Source: Pseudomonas sp. AB6 | GTDB taxonomy: Bacteria > Pseudomonadota > Gammaproteobacteria > Pseudomonadales > Pseudomonadaceae | Reading direction: 5' to 3' | DNA: 64,000 bases | NCBI RefSeq assembly: GCF_034314105.1 | Contig: NZ_JAVIWJ010000001.1 | Coordinates: 2,977,501 to 3,041,500 of the forward strand | Shown here: one piece after another, positions 16,828 to 25,584 of the stretch | Layout: the number at the start of each line of letters is the position of its first letter | Position numbering within the stretch: the stretch's first letter is position 1 | Notes under the pieces: model-generated | The model's input: the letters and a program-made list of their open reading frames with translations, nothing else | Databases searched by the model: none | Told to the model about the DNA's origin: nothing | Made by a program: the position numbers and the translations under genes

Positions 16828-17643
16828 TCAAGCAATCAACAGCTCACGCCGACCGTCAGCGTGCTCAATCACTTCGCCTGGCAAATGCAGGCGCAGGTCA
16901 GTCAAATAGCGGTAATCACTGCGGGCCGCGGTCAGTTGGGCCAGATCCAGCTCGACGCTGAACTGGCACTCTTCGCGCCCTGCTTCGTGCAACAACGTGC
17001 CAAACGGATCGACCACGGCGCTGCCCCCCGCGAATCGCAGACCCCCATCGCCCTCGCCCACCCGGTTAACCATCAGCGCGAACGCCTGGTTTTCTTGAGC
17101 GCGAGCCATGATCGCGGTGTGATGCGTCGGGCCGTAAGGGTCCATGTTGCCGTTGGTGACAATGATCAGGTCCGCTCCCAAGAGCGCAACCGCGCGGGCG
17201 GTTTCCGGGAATTCGATGTCGTAGCAAATCAACAGGCCGACGCGTAGGCCGTTCCACTCACAGGTAGCAAAGCGGTCGCCAGGGCTGAACACCCCACGGT
17301 CAGAAGCCCACAAGTGAGTTTTGCGATAGCGCAGGGCAATGCCGTATCGGGTGATTAACAACGTGGTGTTGTAGTACCGACCGTTGTCGTTCTCGGCAAC
17401 GCCGATGACGACGGCAATATCATGCGCTTTGGCCGCCAGCTGCACTGCTTGCACGGTGGGGCCGTCCAGCGGTTCAGCCACCTCGGCTACCGTATGCGCC
17501 GAAGGAAAGCCCATCAGGTGGGTTTCCGGGAAAACAATCAGCTGGGTGTCACTGGCGCACGCGGCAATGGCCGCCAACGCACGCTGCAGGTTGTACGCGG
17601 TGCCGTTATCCTGGCCTGCCAGTTGGGCAAGTTCGACCTTCAT
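16828..17643 (-). CDS. carbon-nitrogen hydrolase (nitrilase superfamily amidase)
   Basis: 271 aa, the normal length for single-domain nitrilase-superfamily amidases. The Glu-Lys-Cys catalytic triad is visible: Glu40 in VFPETHLMG, Lys108 in RYRKTHLW and Cys140 in LLICYDIEFPE. The family cleaves amide C-N bonds such as those in N-carbamoylputrescine, omega-amidated acids or nitrilotriacetamides. Adjacent to the PuuP-like permease and divergent from a LuxR-type regulator, it could act on an amide or polyamine derivative that the permease imports. The ATG has GGAG 5 nt upstream. Confidence 0.85.
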   Translation of the reverse strand: MKVELAQLAGQDNGTAYNLQRALAAIAACASDTQLIVFPETHLMGFPSAHTVAEVAEPLDGPTVQAVQLAAKAHDIAVVIGVAENDNGRYYNTTLLITRYGIALRYRKTHLWASDRGVFSPGDRFATCEWNGLRVGLLICYDIEFPETARAVALLGADLIIVTNGNMDPYGPTHHTAIMARAQENQAFALMVNRVGEGDGGLRFAGGSAVVDPFGTLLHEAGREECQFSVELDLAQLTAARSDYRYLTDLRLHLPGEVIEHADGRRELLIA

Positions 17644-17675
17644 GGGTTCTCCTTATTCGATGTCGAGGCCGACCC

Positions 17676-17690
17676 GGCACAATAAGTGCT
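17676..17690 (+). promoter_or_regulatory. sigma-54-like promoter or palindromic operator in divergent region
   Basis: GG (17676-17677) and GC (17688-17689) are 10 bp apart in CCGGCACAATAAGTGCT, three mismatches from the sigma-54 consensus, pointing at the LuxR gene 90 nt on. The same bases form an imperfect inverted repeat, CCGGCAC and GTGCTGG with a 5-bp spacer, so a regulator binding site is an equally good reading. Confidence 0.4.
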
Positions 17691-17778
17691 GGATGGTCGT
17701 CGGCTGTGCGGGCAGTATGCGCATCAGCAACGAGTGCAGGGAATTACGCAGCTGTGGTAACCCAATAGGGGTAGGAGT

Positions 17779-18588
17779 ATGACAATCGCACTGCAGGACA
17801 TCGCGTGGCATCGCTCGGTCGCGCAATTGATCGAAGCCTTGGACAAGCCGAATTTCTGGGCACAATTGGTGCGCCTGCTGAATCAGTACGTGAGTTTCGA
17901 TAGTTGGGTCGCGCTGCAATTCAGTTCTCAGCAGCGGCCGTTGGTGTTTGCCGAGTCTCCCGCTGAAGACGGCACGCCCGATCAGTTGTTTCAGGATTAC
18001 CTCAAAGGTCTGTACCTGCTTGACCCGTTCTACATCGCCAGTCGCGAACACTCCCATACCGGACTGTTCCGCTTGGCTGAGGTCGCCCCGGAACACTTTG
18101 AGCTGACCGAGTATTATCAACGCTACTTTCGCTTGAACGTAGTGGCGGACGAAATTCAGTTCAATTGTCCGCTGGGTGCCGAACATACCGTGTGCTTGTC
18201 CTTGGGTTCGACCCAAAGGTTCACCACAGAACAGATTGCGTTGTTGTCACTGATTCAGCCGTGGGTGGTGGCGCTACTTCGACAGCGCATGCCGTTCGAA
18301 TTGCAGGAGCCAAGGGCCGAGGTGCCGGCCCAACCGTCGCCAACCGGTAATGATTGGCGCAGTCAACTTGAAGCCTCGGTGCAGCAGAGCAGAGGTGCCC
18401 AACTGACCGCACGAGAATTGGATGTTGGTCGATTGATGCTCAGCGGCTGCTCCGGCAAAGAGATCGCCCGCAAGTTGGAAATCTCCGTAGAGACCGTCCG
18501 GGTGCACAAAAAACACATGTACAGCAAGCTGGGCATCAAGTCTCAGTCCGAGCTGTTTTCGATTTTTCTTCAGGCGCAAAGTGCCTGA
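17779..18588 (+). CDS. LuxR-family (GerE HTH) transcriptional regulator
   Basis: 269 aa with GGAG 5 nt before the ATG. The C-terminal ~60 residues form a GerE helix-turn-helix: LTARELDVGRLMLSGCSGKEIARKLEI, then SVETVRVHKKHMYSKLGIKSQSE. The N-terminal ~190 residues show no autoinducer-binding signature and no receiver Asp; WVALQF and LDPFY motifs suggest a small PAS/GAF-like sensor. It is divergent from the nitrilase-permease genes and is probably their local regulator. Confidence 0.83.
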   Translation: MTIALQDIAWHRSVAQLIEALDKPNFWAQLVRLLNQYVSFDSWVALQFSSQQRPLVFAESPAEDGTPDQLFQDYLKGLYLLDPFYIASREHSHTGLFRLAEVAPEHFELTEYYQRYFRLNVVADEIQFNCPLGAEHTVCLSLGSTQRFTTEQIALLSLIQPWVVALLRQRMPFELQEPRAEVPAQPSPTGNDWRSQLEASVQQSRGAQLTARELDVGRLMLSGCSGKEIARKLEISVETVRVHKKHMYSKLGIKSQSELFSIFLQAQSA

Positions 18589-18698
18589 ACCGAGGGACGG
18601 TTGCAGCCTACCAATACAGGCATGCGACCACCAATTACCAGGCGCGAAACAGCGCCAGTGTTCGCCTCATTAACCGTCATTGAGCCCCAGGATTCCGT

Positions 18699-20309
18699 AT
18701 GAGCTTGTCCCTACTCAGCCGTTATGCGTTTTTTGTACTTTGCGTGCTATTTACCCTCATCAGTCTTCCATTCTTGCAACACGAGTGGCTTTGGCCCTTC
18801 ACCCTAGTCACCGGTTTGCTCAGTTTGATCGGCATCGGCGACCTGATTCAAACGCCCCACGCCGTACGGCGTAATTACCCGGTGCTGGGCAATATTCGCT
18901 ACCTGGTTGAACGTATTCGCCCGGAGATTCGTCAGTATTTGCTGGAATCCGACAGCGACGCCCTGCCCTTCTCCCGCTCTCAGCGCTCATTGGTGTATTC
19001 CCGAGCCAAAAACGAGTCGGCGGAAAAACCCTTCGGTACGCTGATCGACGTCTACCAGACCGGATTTGAATTTATCAGCCACTCCATGCGCCCGGCGCCA
19101 TTGAGCGATCCAACCGCCTTCCGTGTGATTATCGGCGGCCCGCAATGCAGCCAACCCTATTCAGCGTCAGTATTTAATATTTCGGCCATGAGCTTTGGCT
19201 CGCTAAGCGCCAACGCGATTCGCGCGTTGAACCAGGGCGCCAAGCTCGGCAATTTCTCCCATGACACCGGGGAAGGCAGTATCAGCTCGTATCACCGAGA
19301 AAACGGTGGCGATCTAACGTGGGAATTGGGCAGTGGCTACTTTGGTTGCCGCACCTCAGACGGCCGTTTCGACCCTGAGCGTTTCAAAGTGCAGGCGCTG
19401 GACCCGCAAGTGCGGATGATCGAAATCAAGTTGAGTCAAGGCGCCAAACCGGGCCACGGCGGCATTCTGCCCAAGGGCAAAGTCACCAAGGAAATCGCTG
19501 AAACCCGCGGCATCATGATGGGTGAAGACTGTATCTCGCCATCCCGCCATAGCGCGTTTTCGACCCCGATCGAGCTCATGCAATTCGTCGCGCAGTTGCG
19601 TGAGTTGTCGGGTGGCAAACCGGTAGGTTTCAAGTTCTGCCTCGGTCACCCTTGGGAGTTCATGGGCATCGCCAAGGCCATGCTGGAAACTGAAACCTAC
19701 CCGGACTTCATTGTCATTGATGGTACTGAAGGTGGCACTGGCGCGGCGCCAGTAGAATTCACCGACCACATTGGCGTGCCATTGCGCGAAGGCTTGTTGT
19801 TTGTGCACAACACTCTGGTCGGTCTGGGCTTGCGTGACAAAATCAAATTGGGTGCCAGCGGCAAGATCGTCAGTGCGTTCGACATCGCCAGCATATTGGC
19901 CATTGGTGCCGATTGGGCCAACTCAGCCCGTGGCTTCATGTTTGCCATCGGTTGCATCCAGTCGCAAAGCTGCCACACCAACCGATGCCCCACCGGCGTC
20001 GCGACCCAAGACCCGCTGCGCCAAAGGGCGCTGGTGGTCCCGGACAAAGCGCAACGCGTCTACAACTTTCACCGCAGCACCTTGCACGCGCTTGCCGAAA
20101 TGCTCGCGGCAGCCGGTCTCGATCACCCTTCCCAACTGGAAGCCAAACATCTGGTACGGCGCATGTCTGCCACCGAGATCAAGCTGTTCTCTCAGTCCCA
20201 TGTGTTTCTCAAAGCGGGTCAACTGATCACCGGCGAAGTGGACGGCAGCTTCTACTCGAACATGTGGCAGATGGCGCGGGCCGACAGCTTCGAGCCGAAC
20301 GAGATCTAA
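18699..20309 (+). CDS. GltB-like FMN-binding glutamate synthase family protein
   Basis: 536 aa. Two N-terminal membrane helices (~5-45) precede a domain matching the FMN/2-oxoglutarate part of glutamate synthase: ISAMSFGSLSANAIRALNQGA, the SQGAKPGHGG loop, DGTEGGTGAAPVEF, and KLGASGKIVSAFD. Cys residues in CIQSQSCHTNRCPTGVAT fit the 3Fe-4S cluster ligands of GltB. The glutaminase domain and GltD partner are absent, so the reaction is not NADPH-glutamine synthase chemistry as such. Proteins of this stand-alone type are widespread and uncharacterised. AGGA sits 6 nt before the start. No operon partner is visible. Confidence 0.85.
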   Translation: MSLSLLSRYAFFVLCVLFTLISLPFLQHEWLWPFTLVTGLLSLIGIGDLIQTPHAVRRNYPVLGNIRYLVERIRPEIRQYLLESDSDALPFSRSQRSLVYSRAKNESAEKPFGTLIDVYQTGFEFISHSMRPAPLSDPTAFRVIIGGPQCSQPYSASVFNISAMSFGSLSANAIRALNQGAKLGNFSHDTGEGSISSYHRENGGDLTWELGSGYFGCRTSDGRFDPERFKVQALDPQVRMIEIKLSQGAKPGHGGILPKGKVTKEIAETRGIMMGEDCISPSRHSAFSTPIELMQFVAQLRELSGGKPVGFKFCLGHPWEFMGIAKAMLETETYPDFIVIDGTEGGTGAAPVEFTDHIGVPLREGLLFVHNTLVGLGLRDKIKLGASGKIVSAFDIASILAIGADWANSARGFMFAIGCIQSQSCHTNRCPTGVATQDPLRQRALVVPDKAQRVYNFHRSTLHALAEMLAAAGLDHPSQLEAKHLVRRMSATEIKLFSQSHVFLKAGQLITGEVDGSFYSNMWQMARADSFEPNEI

Positions 20310-20449
20310 TGCTGCATGCGGCGAGTACGCTTGGTGGCAGAGTGGCGGGCCGTAGCTCTAAGGGACCGGTTGATTGCCCTCTAGTCGCCGGTCGTCAGGG
20401 ATAGGTTTTTTAAATCCATCATTCCTTCGTCTGCGTTTAATTCGCGACG

Positions 20450-22000
20450 TCATTTGATGTCTCGCCCAACAGCATAAAGCCGCAACTGCGTATTGCCCAA
20501 GGTGTATACGCTGACTGCGTGCCACGTCGAGGGAACAGGCACATAATCTTTTACGGCGCTGCCGTACAACAGCCAGACTCGCTTCGCCCTACTGTCCAAG
20601 TCCGAAAGTCTGTCCAGATAATAGGTATTTTGCTGTTGGTAAAACAACGTGCCTGCTCCATTCATACCGGGGCGTGCGGCAAGGCCAGCCAAGGTCGGCG
20701 GTGTGTACAGCAGGGGCTGGACCTGGTTTTTGTTGTAATAGAGCACGCTTAGATACCAGTACAGTCCGTACACCACAACTTGGTCTCCCGGTCTAAATCG
20801 CAGATTTAGCTCCTCGACCATCGTCGCGAGGCGGTTATTGAGCACACCGATGGAATCATTCAATTTGTTGTTCTGGGTATAACAGTTATAAAGCCCGACG
20901 CCTTCCAGCGCGACAAGCGCCATCAAACACCCCACCGCAATCCGTCGGTAACGTTGAGCCAAGTGGTCGAGTGCAATCGCCAAAATGATCGGTAAGCCTA
21001 GAGCCGAAAAAACGAAATAGCGCGTCGCAAACAGCGGTAGCTTGAAGGAAATCAGAAGCACCGCACACAACGGTGCAACGGTATAAAGTGCGATCAGCGA
21101 ATGAAACTTAAGCGGCCCGTTTTCCTTTATGACAATCCCTAATGTCGCCACCACTACCATCAACGGCAACCCTAAGAACAACGGCCACGGTAATCCCAGC
21201 CCGTCGTTTAGCGTCAGAAACTGCCAGATCACCGAGGGCAACGTATTGAGGGTAGGCGGTGGGATCCAGTCGACGCCCGCCGTGTGCGAGAGCTGGCCAA
21301 TCAACCGCGTAATCCATGGCAGGAAGCAGACCACGATGGCGGCATTCGCCACCCACCAATTCAAACGCAGTACCAAGCGGCCCTGCTTTGAGCCTACCGA
21401 CACATACAACCAATGGGACAACACACACAGCGCGGCAAAATAATGGGTATAAAACGCTGCAGTCATCAGTACCACGTAGATCACCGAATAGCGCTGCCGC
21501 AACGGGTTCTGAACCCAGTAAACCAAGGCAATCGTTGCGCCCATTAACCAAACACCCATCAGTGCGTACATTCGCACTTCCTGGCTGTAACGCACCGCAA
21601 TTGGCAGCAATGCCAATAGCAGACCCGCCCAAATGGCGGCTCGTTGGGTGGCGATCAAGCGGACCAGCCAGTGCGCCAATGCAACCGACACCACACCCGC
21701 CAGTACGCTCATCGCTCGAATCGCAAAGACCCCATTTCCAAAGGCCACGATCCAACCATGCAACAGCAGGTAGTAAAGCGGCGGATGAACATCTTGTCCG
21801 CTGTAATGCCAAATAAGCGTCGGGGAATAAGCACTGATTAATGCGCTAAACGCCTCGTCGTACCACACCGTCGGCGACGTGAGATTGTAGAGCCGTGCCA
21901 GCAAGGCAAGCATCAATATGGGCAGCAACCCATGCTCCCGGACGAACACCGTAACGCGTCGCGTATTGAATGCCTTGTGTGGAAGAAGTAGCTCCATCAA
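20450..22000 (-). CDS. GT39/ArnT-like membrane glycosyltransferase
   Basis: 516 aa with about 11-13 transmembrane helices. The first extracytoplasmic loop carries the Asp-Glu motif SPTVWYDEAFSALI typical of GT39/GT-C enzymes, followed by HYSGQDVHPPLYYLLLHG. Such enzymes move a sugar from a polyprenyl-phosphate donor to an acceptor on the periplasmic side. It lies downstream of gtrB-like and gtrA-like genes on the same strand, so it is probably the acceptor-specific transferase (the gtrC position) of a surface-glycosylation locus. Because gtrB is frameshifted, this enzyme may lack its donor. The start could be either of two adjacent ATGs (22000 or 21997). Confidence 0.8.
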   Translation of the reverse strand: MMELLLPHKAFNTRRVTVFVREHGLLPILMLALLARLYNLTSPTVWYDEAFSALISAYSPTLIWHYSGQDVHPPLYYLLLHGWIVAFGNGVFAIRAMSVLAGVVSVALAHWLVRLIATQRAAIWAGLLLALLPIAVRYSQEVRMYALMGVWLMGATIALVYWVQNPLRQRYSVIYVVLMTAAFYTHYFAALCVLSHWLYVSVGSKQGRLVLRLNWWVANAAIVVCFLPWITRLIGQLSHTAGVDWIPPPTLNTLPSVIWQFLTLNDGLGLPWPLFLGLPLMVVVATLGIVIKENGPLKFHSLIALYTVAPLCAVLLISFKLPLFATRYFVFSALGLPIILAIALDHLAQRYRRIAVGCLMALVALEGVGLYNCYTQNNKLNDSIGVLNNRLATMVEELNLRFRPGDQVVVYGLYWYLSVLYYNKNQVQPLLYTPPTLAGLAARPGMNGAGTLFYQQQNTYYLDRLSDLDSRAKRVWLLYGSAVKDYVPVPSTWHAVSVYTLGNTQLRLYAVGRDIK

Positions 22001-22027
22001 GCCCTCTAGCGGCGGCTGACAAGTAAA

Positions 22028-22959
22028 CTAGTGGGGGTCATCATGATGGCGCACAACATTCTTCACCACATACCTTGGCCGGTGTTTGGCTTCCATGTAA
22101 ATCCGACCGATGTATTCCCCCAAGATGCCAATACCGATTAATTGCACGCCGCCCAATAACAGAATCGCGGTCATCAACGACGTATAGCCTGGAACGTCAT
22201 TACCGAAAACGATTTTATCCAGCACTCGGTAGGCGGCATATAACAGCGAGAATACCGAAACGGCGCCACCGACATAGGTCCAGACTCTTAAGGGAACGGT
22301 GCTGAACGAAGTGATGCCATCCAACGCCAGGTTCCATAACTTCCAGCCATTAAACTTAGTGCTGCCCGTGGCTCGCGCGGCGCGGTCGTATTCAATAATA
22401 ACGGTCTTGAACAGGACAGCACGCCTTTCATGAACAGCTGTTGCTCCGGCAACGTTCTTACAACATCAACCACCTTGCGATCCATCAGGCGAAAGTCACC
22501 GACGTTTTCTTCGATCTTAGTGCTGGCGATGACGTTAAGTACCTGATAAAACATTGAAGCGGCGTGGCGTTTGAGGTAGCTGTCCGAAGAGCGATCGTGT
22601 CGTTTCGCCAACACCACATCGGCGCCGTTTTCCCATTCTCGAATCAGTAACGGCAGCACGTTGACCGGATCCTGAAGGTCGACGTCCATGGGAATCATCG
22701 CCGCCCCAGTGGCGTATTCAAGACCGGCAAATAGTGCTGCCTCTTTGCCAAAATTACGGGAAAAATCTACCAACAGAACATTGTCATCTGCCATCGCCAA
22801 CGCCTGAGCAAACTCGCCTGTGAGGTCTGAGCTCCCATCATTCACAAAAACAATTTCAACGGTATAGCCAGCTAAAAGAGGCTCCTGCCGGACCGTTTGA
22901 TAGAACAGCGCAATCGCTTGCTCTTCGTTGAACACCGGGACGATCAATGAAATCTTCAA
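22028..22959 (-). pseudogene. gtrB: gtrB-like polyprenyl-phosphate glycosyltransferase (GT2), frameshifted
   Basis: The first part, from TTG 22959, encodes KISLIVPVFNEEQA, FVNDGSSD, DVDLQDP and NVGDFRLMDRKV, the GT2/GtrB core. Near 22408-22414 the frame breaks: after MKGVLS the expected WVGFKT-type codons are lost, while the nucleotides coding [23 protein letters not shown] continue in another frame. The second frame then runs through [19 protein letters not shown] and two membrane helices to the stop at 22028. Alignment by eye suggests a 7-nt deletion. The TTG start overlaps the gtrA stop (TTGA). The product would transfer a sugar to undecaprenyl phosphate; as read it is truncated before its membrane anchor. 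Confidence 0.78.
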
Positions 22960-23330
22960 GGGCTGCTCTCTCGAAAGATAACGCGCTTGGAATAGAGGAA
23001 GCCGCACACAAGGCTAATTGCCGAGAACAGCATCCAGGTAGCTAATGGAGGGAACAGATAAAGGTCGCCGACATAACCGACACCTAAGCTTAGCAGCCCC
23101 ATGAAGGCGACGAATTTCAGATAGCGTGACCACGTTTTCTGGGCGTTGAAGGTGTACTGGGCGTTGGCATAGAACGAAAATGACACAGCGACAGCAAAAC
23201 CACACAGGTTGCTGTATGCCTGACTGACGCCCATGCCTACGTGAAATGTCAGAAACACAACGCCATGAATTAGCGTGTTGATCAGCCCTATGACTACGTA
23301 GCTCGCGAACTGTTTTTCTTGTAGTTTCAT
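22956..23330 (-). CDS. gtrA: GtrA-family polyprenyl-linked sugar flippase
   Basis: 124 aa with four transmembrane helices and the GtrA features FASYVVIGLINTLIHG at the N-terminus and an NFxxxRxxVF-like end (GFLYSKRVIF). GtrA proteins are proposed to flip undecaprenyl-phosphate-sugar to the periplasmic face. It is first of three same-strand genes (gtrA, frameshifted gtrB, GT39), a serotype-conversion-like module of the kind often carried by phages or horizontally transferred islands; no phage gene is nearby. Only a weak ribosome site precedes the ATG. Confidence 0.82.
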   Translation of the reverse strand: MKLQEKQFASYVVIGLINTLIHGVVFLTFHVGMGVSQAYSNLCGFAVAVSFSFYANAQYTFNAQKTWSRYLKFVAFMGLLSLGVGYVGDLYLFPPLATWMLFSAISLVCGFLYSKRVIFRESSP

Positions 23331-23693
23331 GTTCGACCCGCAACTTCAGGCCAAGAGGGCCTATTCCAAAACAGCTAACTTGAACATCTTGTTACTTCAT
23401 TATCTGTCAGAGCGAAATGTTAGACCCTACTAAGCAGTAGTATCGAAAACTGTTGGCCCAGTTCCTATTCATCCGACCAACAGCCCGTGGGACATTCTCC
23501 AATACCCTTTTTTGCGTCCAGTTAGCCATCAAGCGCAACCAGCGCGCTGCCCAATACCAAGCTCGCAGCATTGGGCCACTGTGCTTGCATCGCGACAGCG
23601 CGGGCCGAAGACGGGACGGCCCCCTATAGGGTTAGCGAATGAAGCGACGCAGCTTTTCTGATGCATCACGTCGCCTCTTATTTCAATCAAGCC
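23331..23693. other. intergenic region between gtrA and permease, no gene seen
   Basis: About 360 nt without a plausible ORF. It should hold the gtr promoter (minus strand) and the 3' end of the permease transcript. GCGACG and CGTCGC near 23643-23672 could form a weak long-loop hairpin after the permease gene, but no T-run supports a terminator. Confidence 0.5.
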
Positions 23694-25115
23694 CTAAACT
23701 GCAGCCCCCACCGCACCCGCCACTGGAACTTTCGGCGCCAGCTTGAACACGTAGAACAACACCGTCAGCACCACGAGGAATGCGGGGCCGAAGTAGAGGG
23801 CAATGCGGGTTTCTTCGAAGTACGCCATCAACCCCACAACAAACAACAGAAACGCTAGCGCCAAGTAGGAGCTAAGTGGCCATAGCCACATGCGAAATTT
23901 CAGCTGACTGACTTCGGTTTTGCTCAGGCTGCGACGGAATTTGATTTGCGCCAGCAGAATCATGGCCCAAGTCCAGATGGCGCCAAAGGTAGCGATGGCG
24001 GTGACCCAGACGAAGACTTTTTCTGGTGCCAAGTAATTTAGGAACACGCCGATCAGCAGCGCAAAAATCGACAGCAGCAGCGCACGCCGGGGTACGCCGT
24101 TGGGGGCCGTGTGGGCAAAACCACGGGGGGCCTGGCCATTTTGCGCAAGGCTATAAAGCATGCGCCCAGTGCTGAAAATCCCGCCATTGCAAGATGACAA
24201 GGCGGCGGTCACCACCACGAAATTGATGATCCCTGCTGCAGTCTTGATGCCTAGCCGTTCGAACGTCATCACGAACGGACTGCCTTGGGTACCGATATCG
24301 CTCCACGGATAAATCGACAAGATCACGAACAGTGCACCGACGTAGAACAGCAAAATCCGCCAGAACACCGAGCCGATGGCGCTAGGAATAGTTTTCTGGG
24401 GGTTCTTGGCTTCGCCAGCGGTGAGGCCAATCATTTCGACGCCCAGGTAAGCGAACATGACCATCTGCAGAGACATAAAAATGCCCTGCACGCCGTGAGG
24501 CATGAAGCCACCGTGGCTCCAAAGGTTGGAGATGCCCAGCGCAACGCCATTATTGCCGAAGCCAAACGCGATCACGCCGATGCCGCCAACGACCATGGCA
24601 ATAATAGTGACGATCTTGATCAGGGCGAACCAGAACTCAAACTCCCCGAAGGCTTTGACGGCGATCAAGTTGACGGTGCCCATGCTCATCAAGGCGGCCA
24701 GCGCCCAGATCCAGCGTGGCGTGTCGGGAAACCACACGCCCATGTAAACAGCGACGGCGGTAATTTCCGCGATGCAGGTCACCAGCCACAGAAACCAGTA
24801 GTTCCACCCCGTGAGAAAGCCTGCCAGCGGACCCAAGTAATCTTGCGCATAACGGCTGAACGAACCGGCGACCGGATTGTGTACGGCCATTTCACCCAGG
24901 GCGCGCATGATCACTAGAATTGCTAAACCACCAATAATGTAGGACAGCATGATCGCCGGTCCCGCCATTTGAATCGCCTTGGCAGACCCCAGAAACAGCC
25001 CGACCCCAATACAGGCACCTAACGCCATAAGGCGGATATGCCGCTCACCCAAGTCTCGTTTAAGCGGACCGTCCTGGACAGTTTCTGCCTGCAAAGCGTG
25101 CTTGCCGACTGGCAT
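23694..25115 (-). CDS. AAT-family amino-acid permease (ProY/HutT-like)
   Basis: 473 aa with 12 hydrophobic helices. The amino-acid transporter signature is clear: RHIRLMALGACIGVGLFLGSA in TM1, MRALGEMAVHNPVAGSFSRYA in TM3, and the TAGEAKNPQKTIPSAIG segment. The pattern is that of the GabP/ProY/AroP/HutT group; proline, histidine or aromatic amino acids are all plausible substrates. It stands alone, with no catabolic gene adjacent. GAGG precedes the start, and an AANAANAA motif lies just upstream of it, consistent with Crc/Hfq catabolite repression. Confidence 0.83.
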   Translation of the reverse strand: MPVGKHALQAETVQDGPLKRDLGERHIRLMALGACIGVGLFLGSAKAIQMAGPAIMLSYIIGGLAILVIMRALGEMAVHNPVAGSFSRYAQDYLGPLAGFLTGWNYWFLWLVTCIAEITAVAVYMGVWFPDTPRWIWALAALMSMGTVNLIAVKAFGEFEFWFALIKIVTIIAMVVGGIGVIAFGFGNNGVALGISNLWSHGGFMPHGVQGIFMSLQMVMFAYLGVEMIGLTAGEAKNPQKTIPSAIGSVFWRILLFYVGALFVILSIYPWSDIGTQGSPFVMTFERLGIKTAAGIINFVVVTAALSSCNGGIFSTGRMLYSLAQNGQAPRGFAHTAPNGVPRRALLLSIFALLIGVFLNYLAPEKVFVWVTAIATFGAIWTWAMILLAQIKFRRSLSKTEVSQLKFRMWLWPLSSYLALAFLLFVVGLMAYFEETRIALYFGPAFLVVLTVLFYVFKLAPKVPVAGAVGAAV

Positions 25116-25534
25116 AAATTACAACCTCGTATTGTTATTGGATGTAGTCAGTCAACAGCTCAAGCATGGCCGGGCAAACCCGACCAATGCATCTGAACGC
25201 CCCGACCAACAACAACGCCGATTCAGGTGCGGTTAACACTCACGACATTGGGTGCGCAGTATAAAAATCTGAAGCCAGTTGTTTTAACTGTAAAAACATT
25301 TCTATTCAGCGATAACTCATGACGTAGACAGGTTTAGCAGGCAGATATATCAGCGCCTTGGTTTTGGACGCTTAAATTCACCGCTTTCCTCACATTGCCT
25401 TGTGCAAAACCGCTAATAGCGTATTGATATCAAACGTTTTTACAAGAGTCGGCCGCTACAAATTTTTCGGCGGCGGCAGCCAGCGTCTACGCTTGTATGA
25501 GGTGCGATTAACATGATTAACCGGGCCAATCGAT
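25116..25534. other. divergent intergenic region (permease / PBP-like)
   Basis: About 420 nt. It must contain both divergent promoters, but no convincing -35/-10 pair stands out. It holds the CA motif for the permease and, near 25499-25512, a strong GAGGTG ribosome site positioned for an overlapping 23-codon ORF rather than for the large gene. Confidence 0.5.
25132..25139 (-). promoter_or_regulatory. Crc/Hfq catabolite-activity (CA) motif at permease start
   Basis: On the minus strand AATAACAA matches AANAANAA, the A-rich target of Hfq/Crc in Pseudomonas. It lies four nt upstream of the GAGG ribosome site and 16 nt before the start codon, the position at which these motifs repress translation. 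Confidence 0.5.
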
Positions 25535-25584
25535 ATGGGCGCTTTGTGGCATTCCGATTCGAAGAAGACTCCAGTCGCCGCTGA
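25513..25584 (+). CDS. possible 23-aa leader ORF overlapping the PBP-like gene start
   Basis: ATG 25513 has GAGGTG about 9 nt upstream, much better than anything before the ATG at 25535. It encodes MINRANRYGRFVAFRF followed by seven residues, then TGA at 25582, overlapping the large gene by 50 nt in another frame. It may couple translation, or the ribosome site may be coincidental. Confidence 0.3.
   Translation: MINRANRYGRFVAFRFEEDSSRR

Noticed and set aside
20310..20449. GACCGG/CCGGTC stem followed by T-run near 20406 as a terminator after the GltB-like gene
   Set aside because: The loop is 18 nt and the T-run starts well after the stem, so it does not meet intrinsic terminator geometry.
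21108..21812. 234-codon frame on the minus strand
   Set aside because: It is in a different frame of the GT39 glycosyltransferase gene, is Cys/Gly/Arg-rich without domain features, and does not extend beyond that gene.
24285..24917. 210-codon frame on the plus strand
   Set aside because: Antisense to the amino-acid permease; its His/Asp/Gln-rich product is typical of a reverse-strand shadow of a hydrophobic protein.
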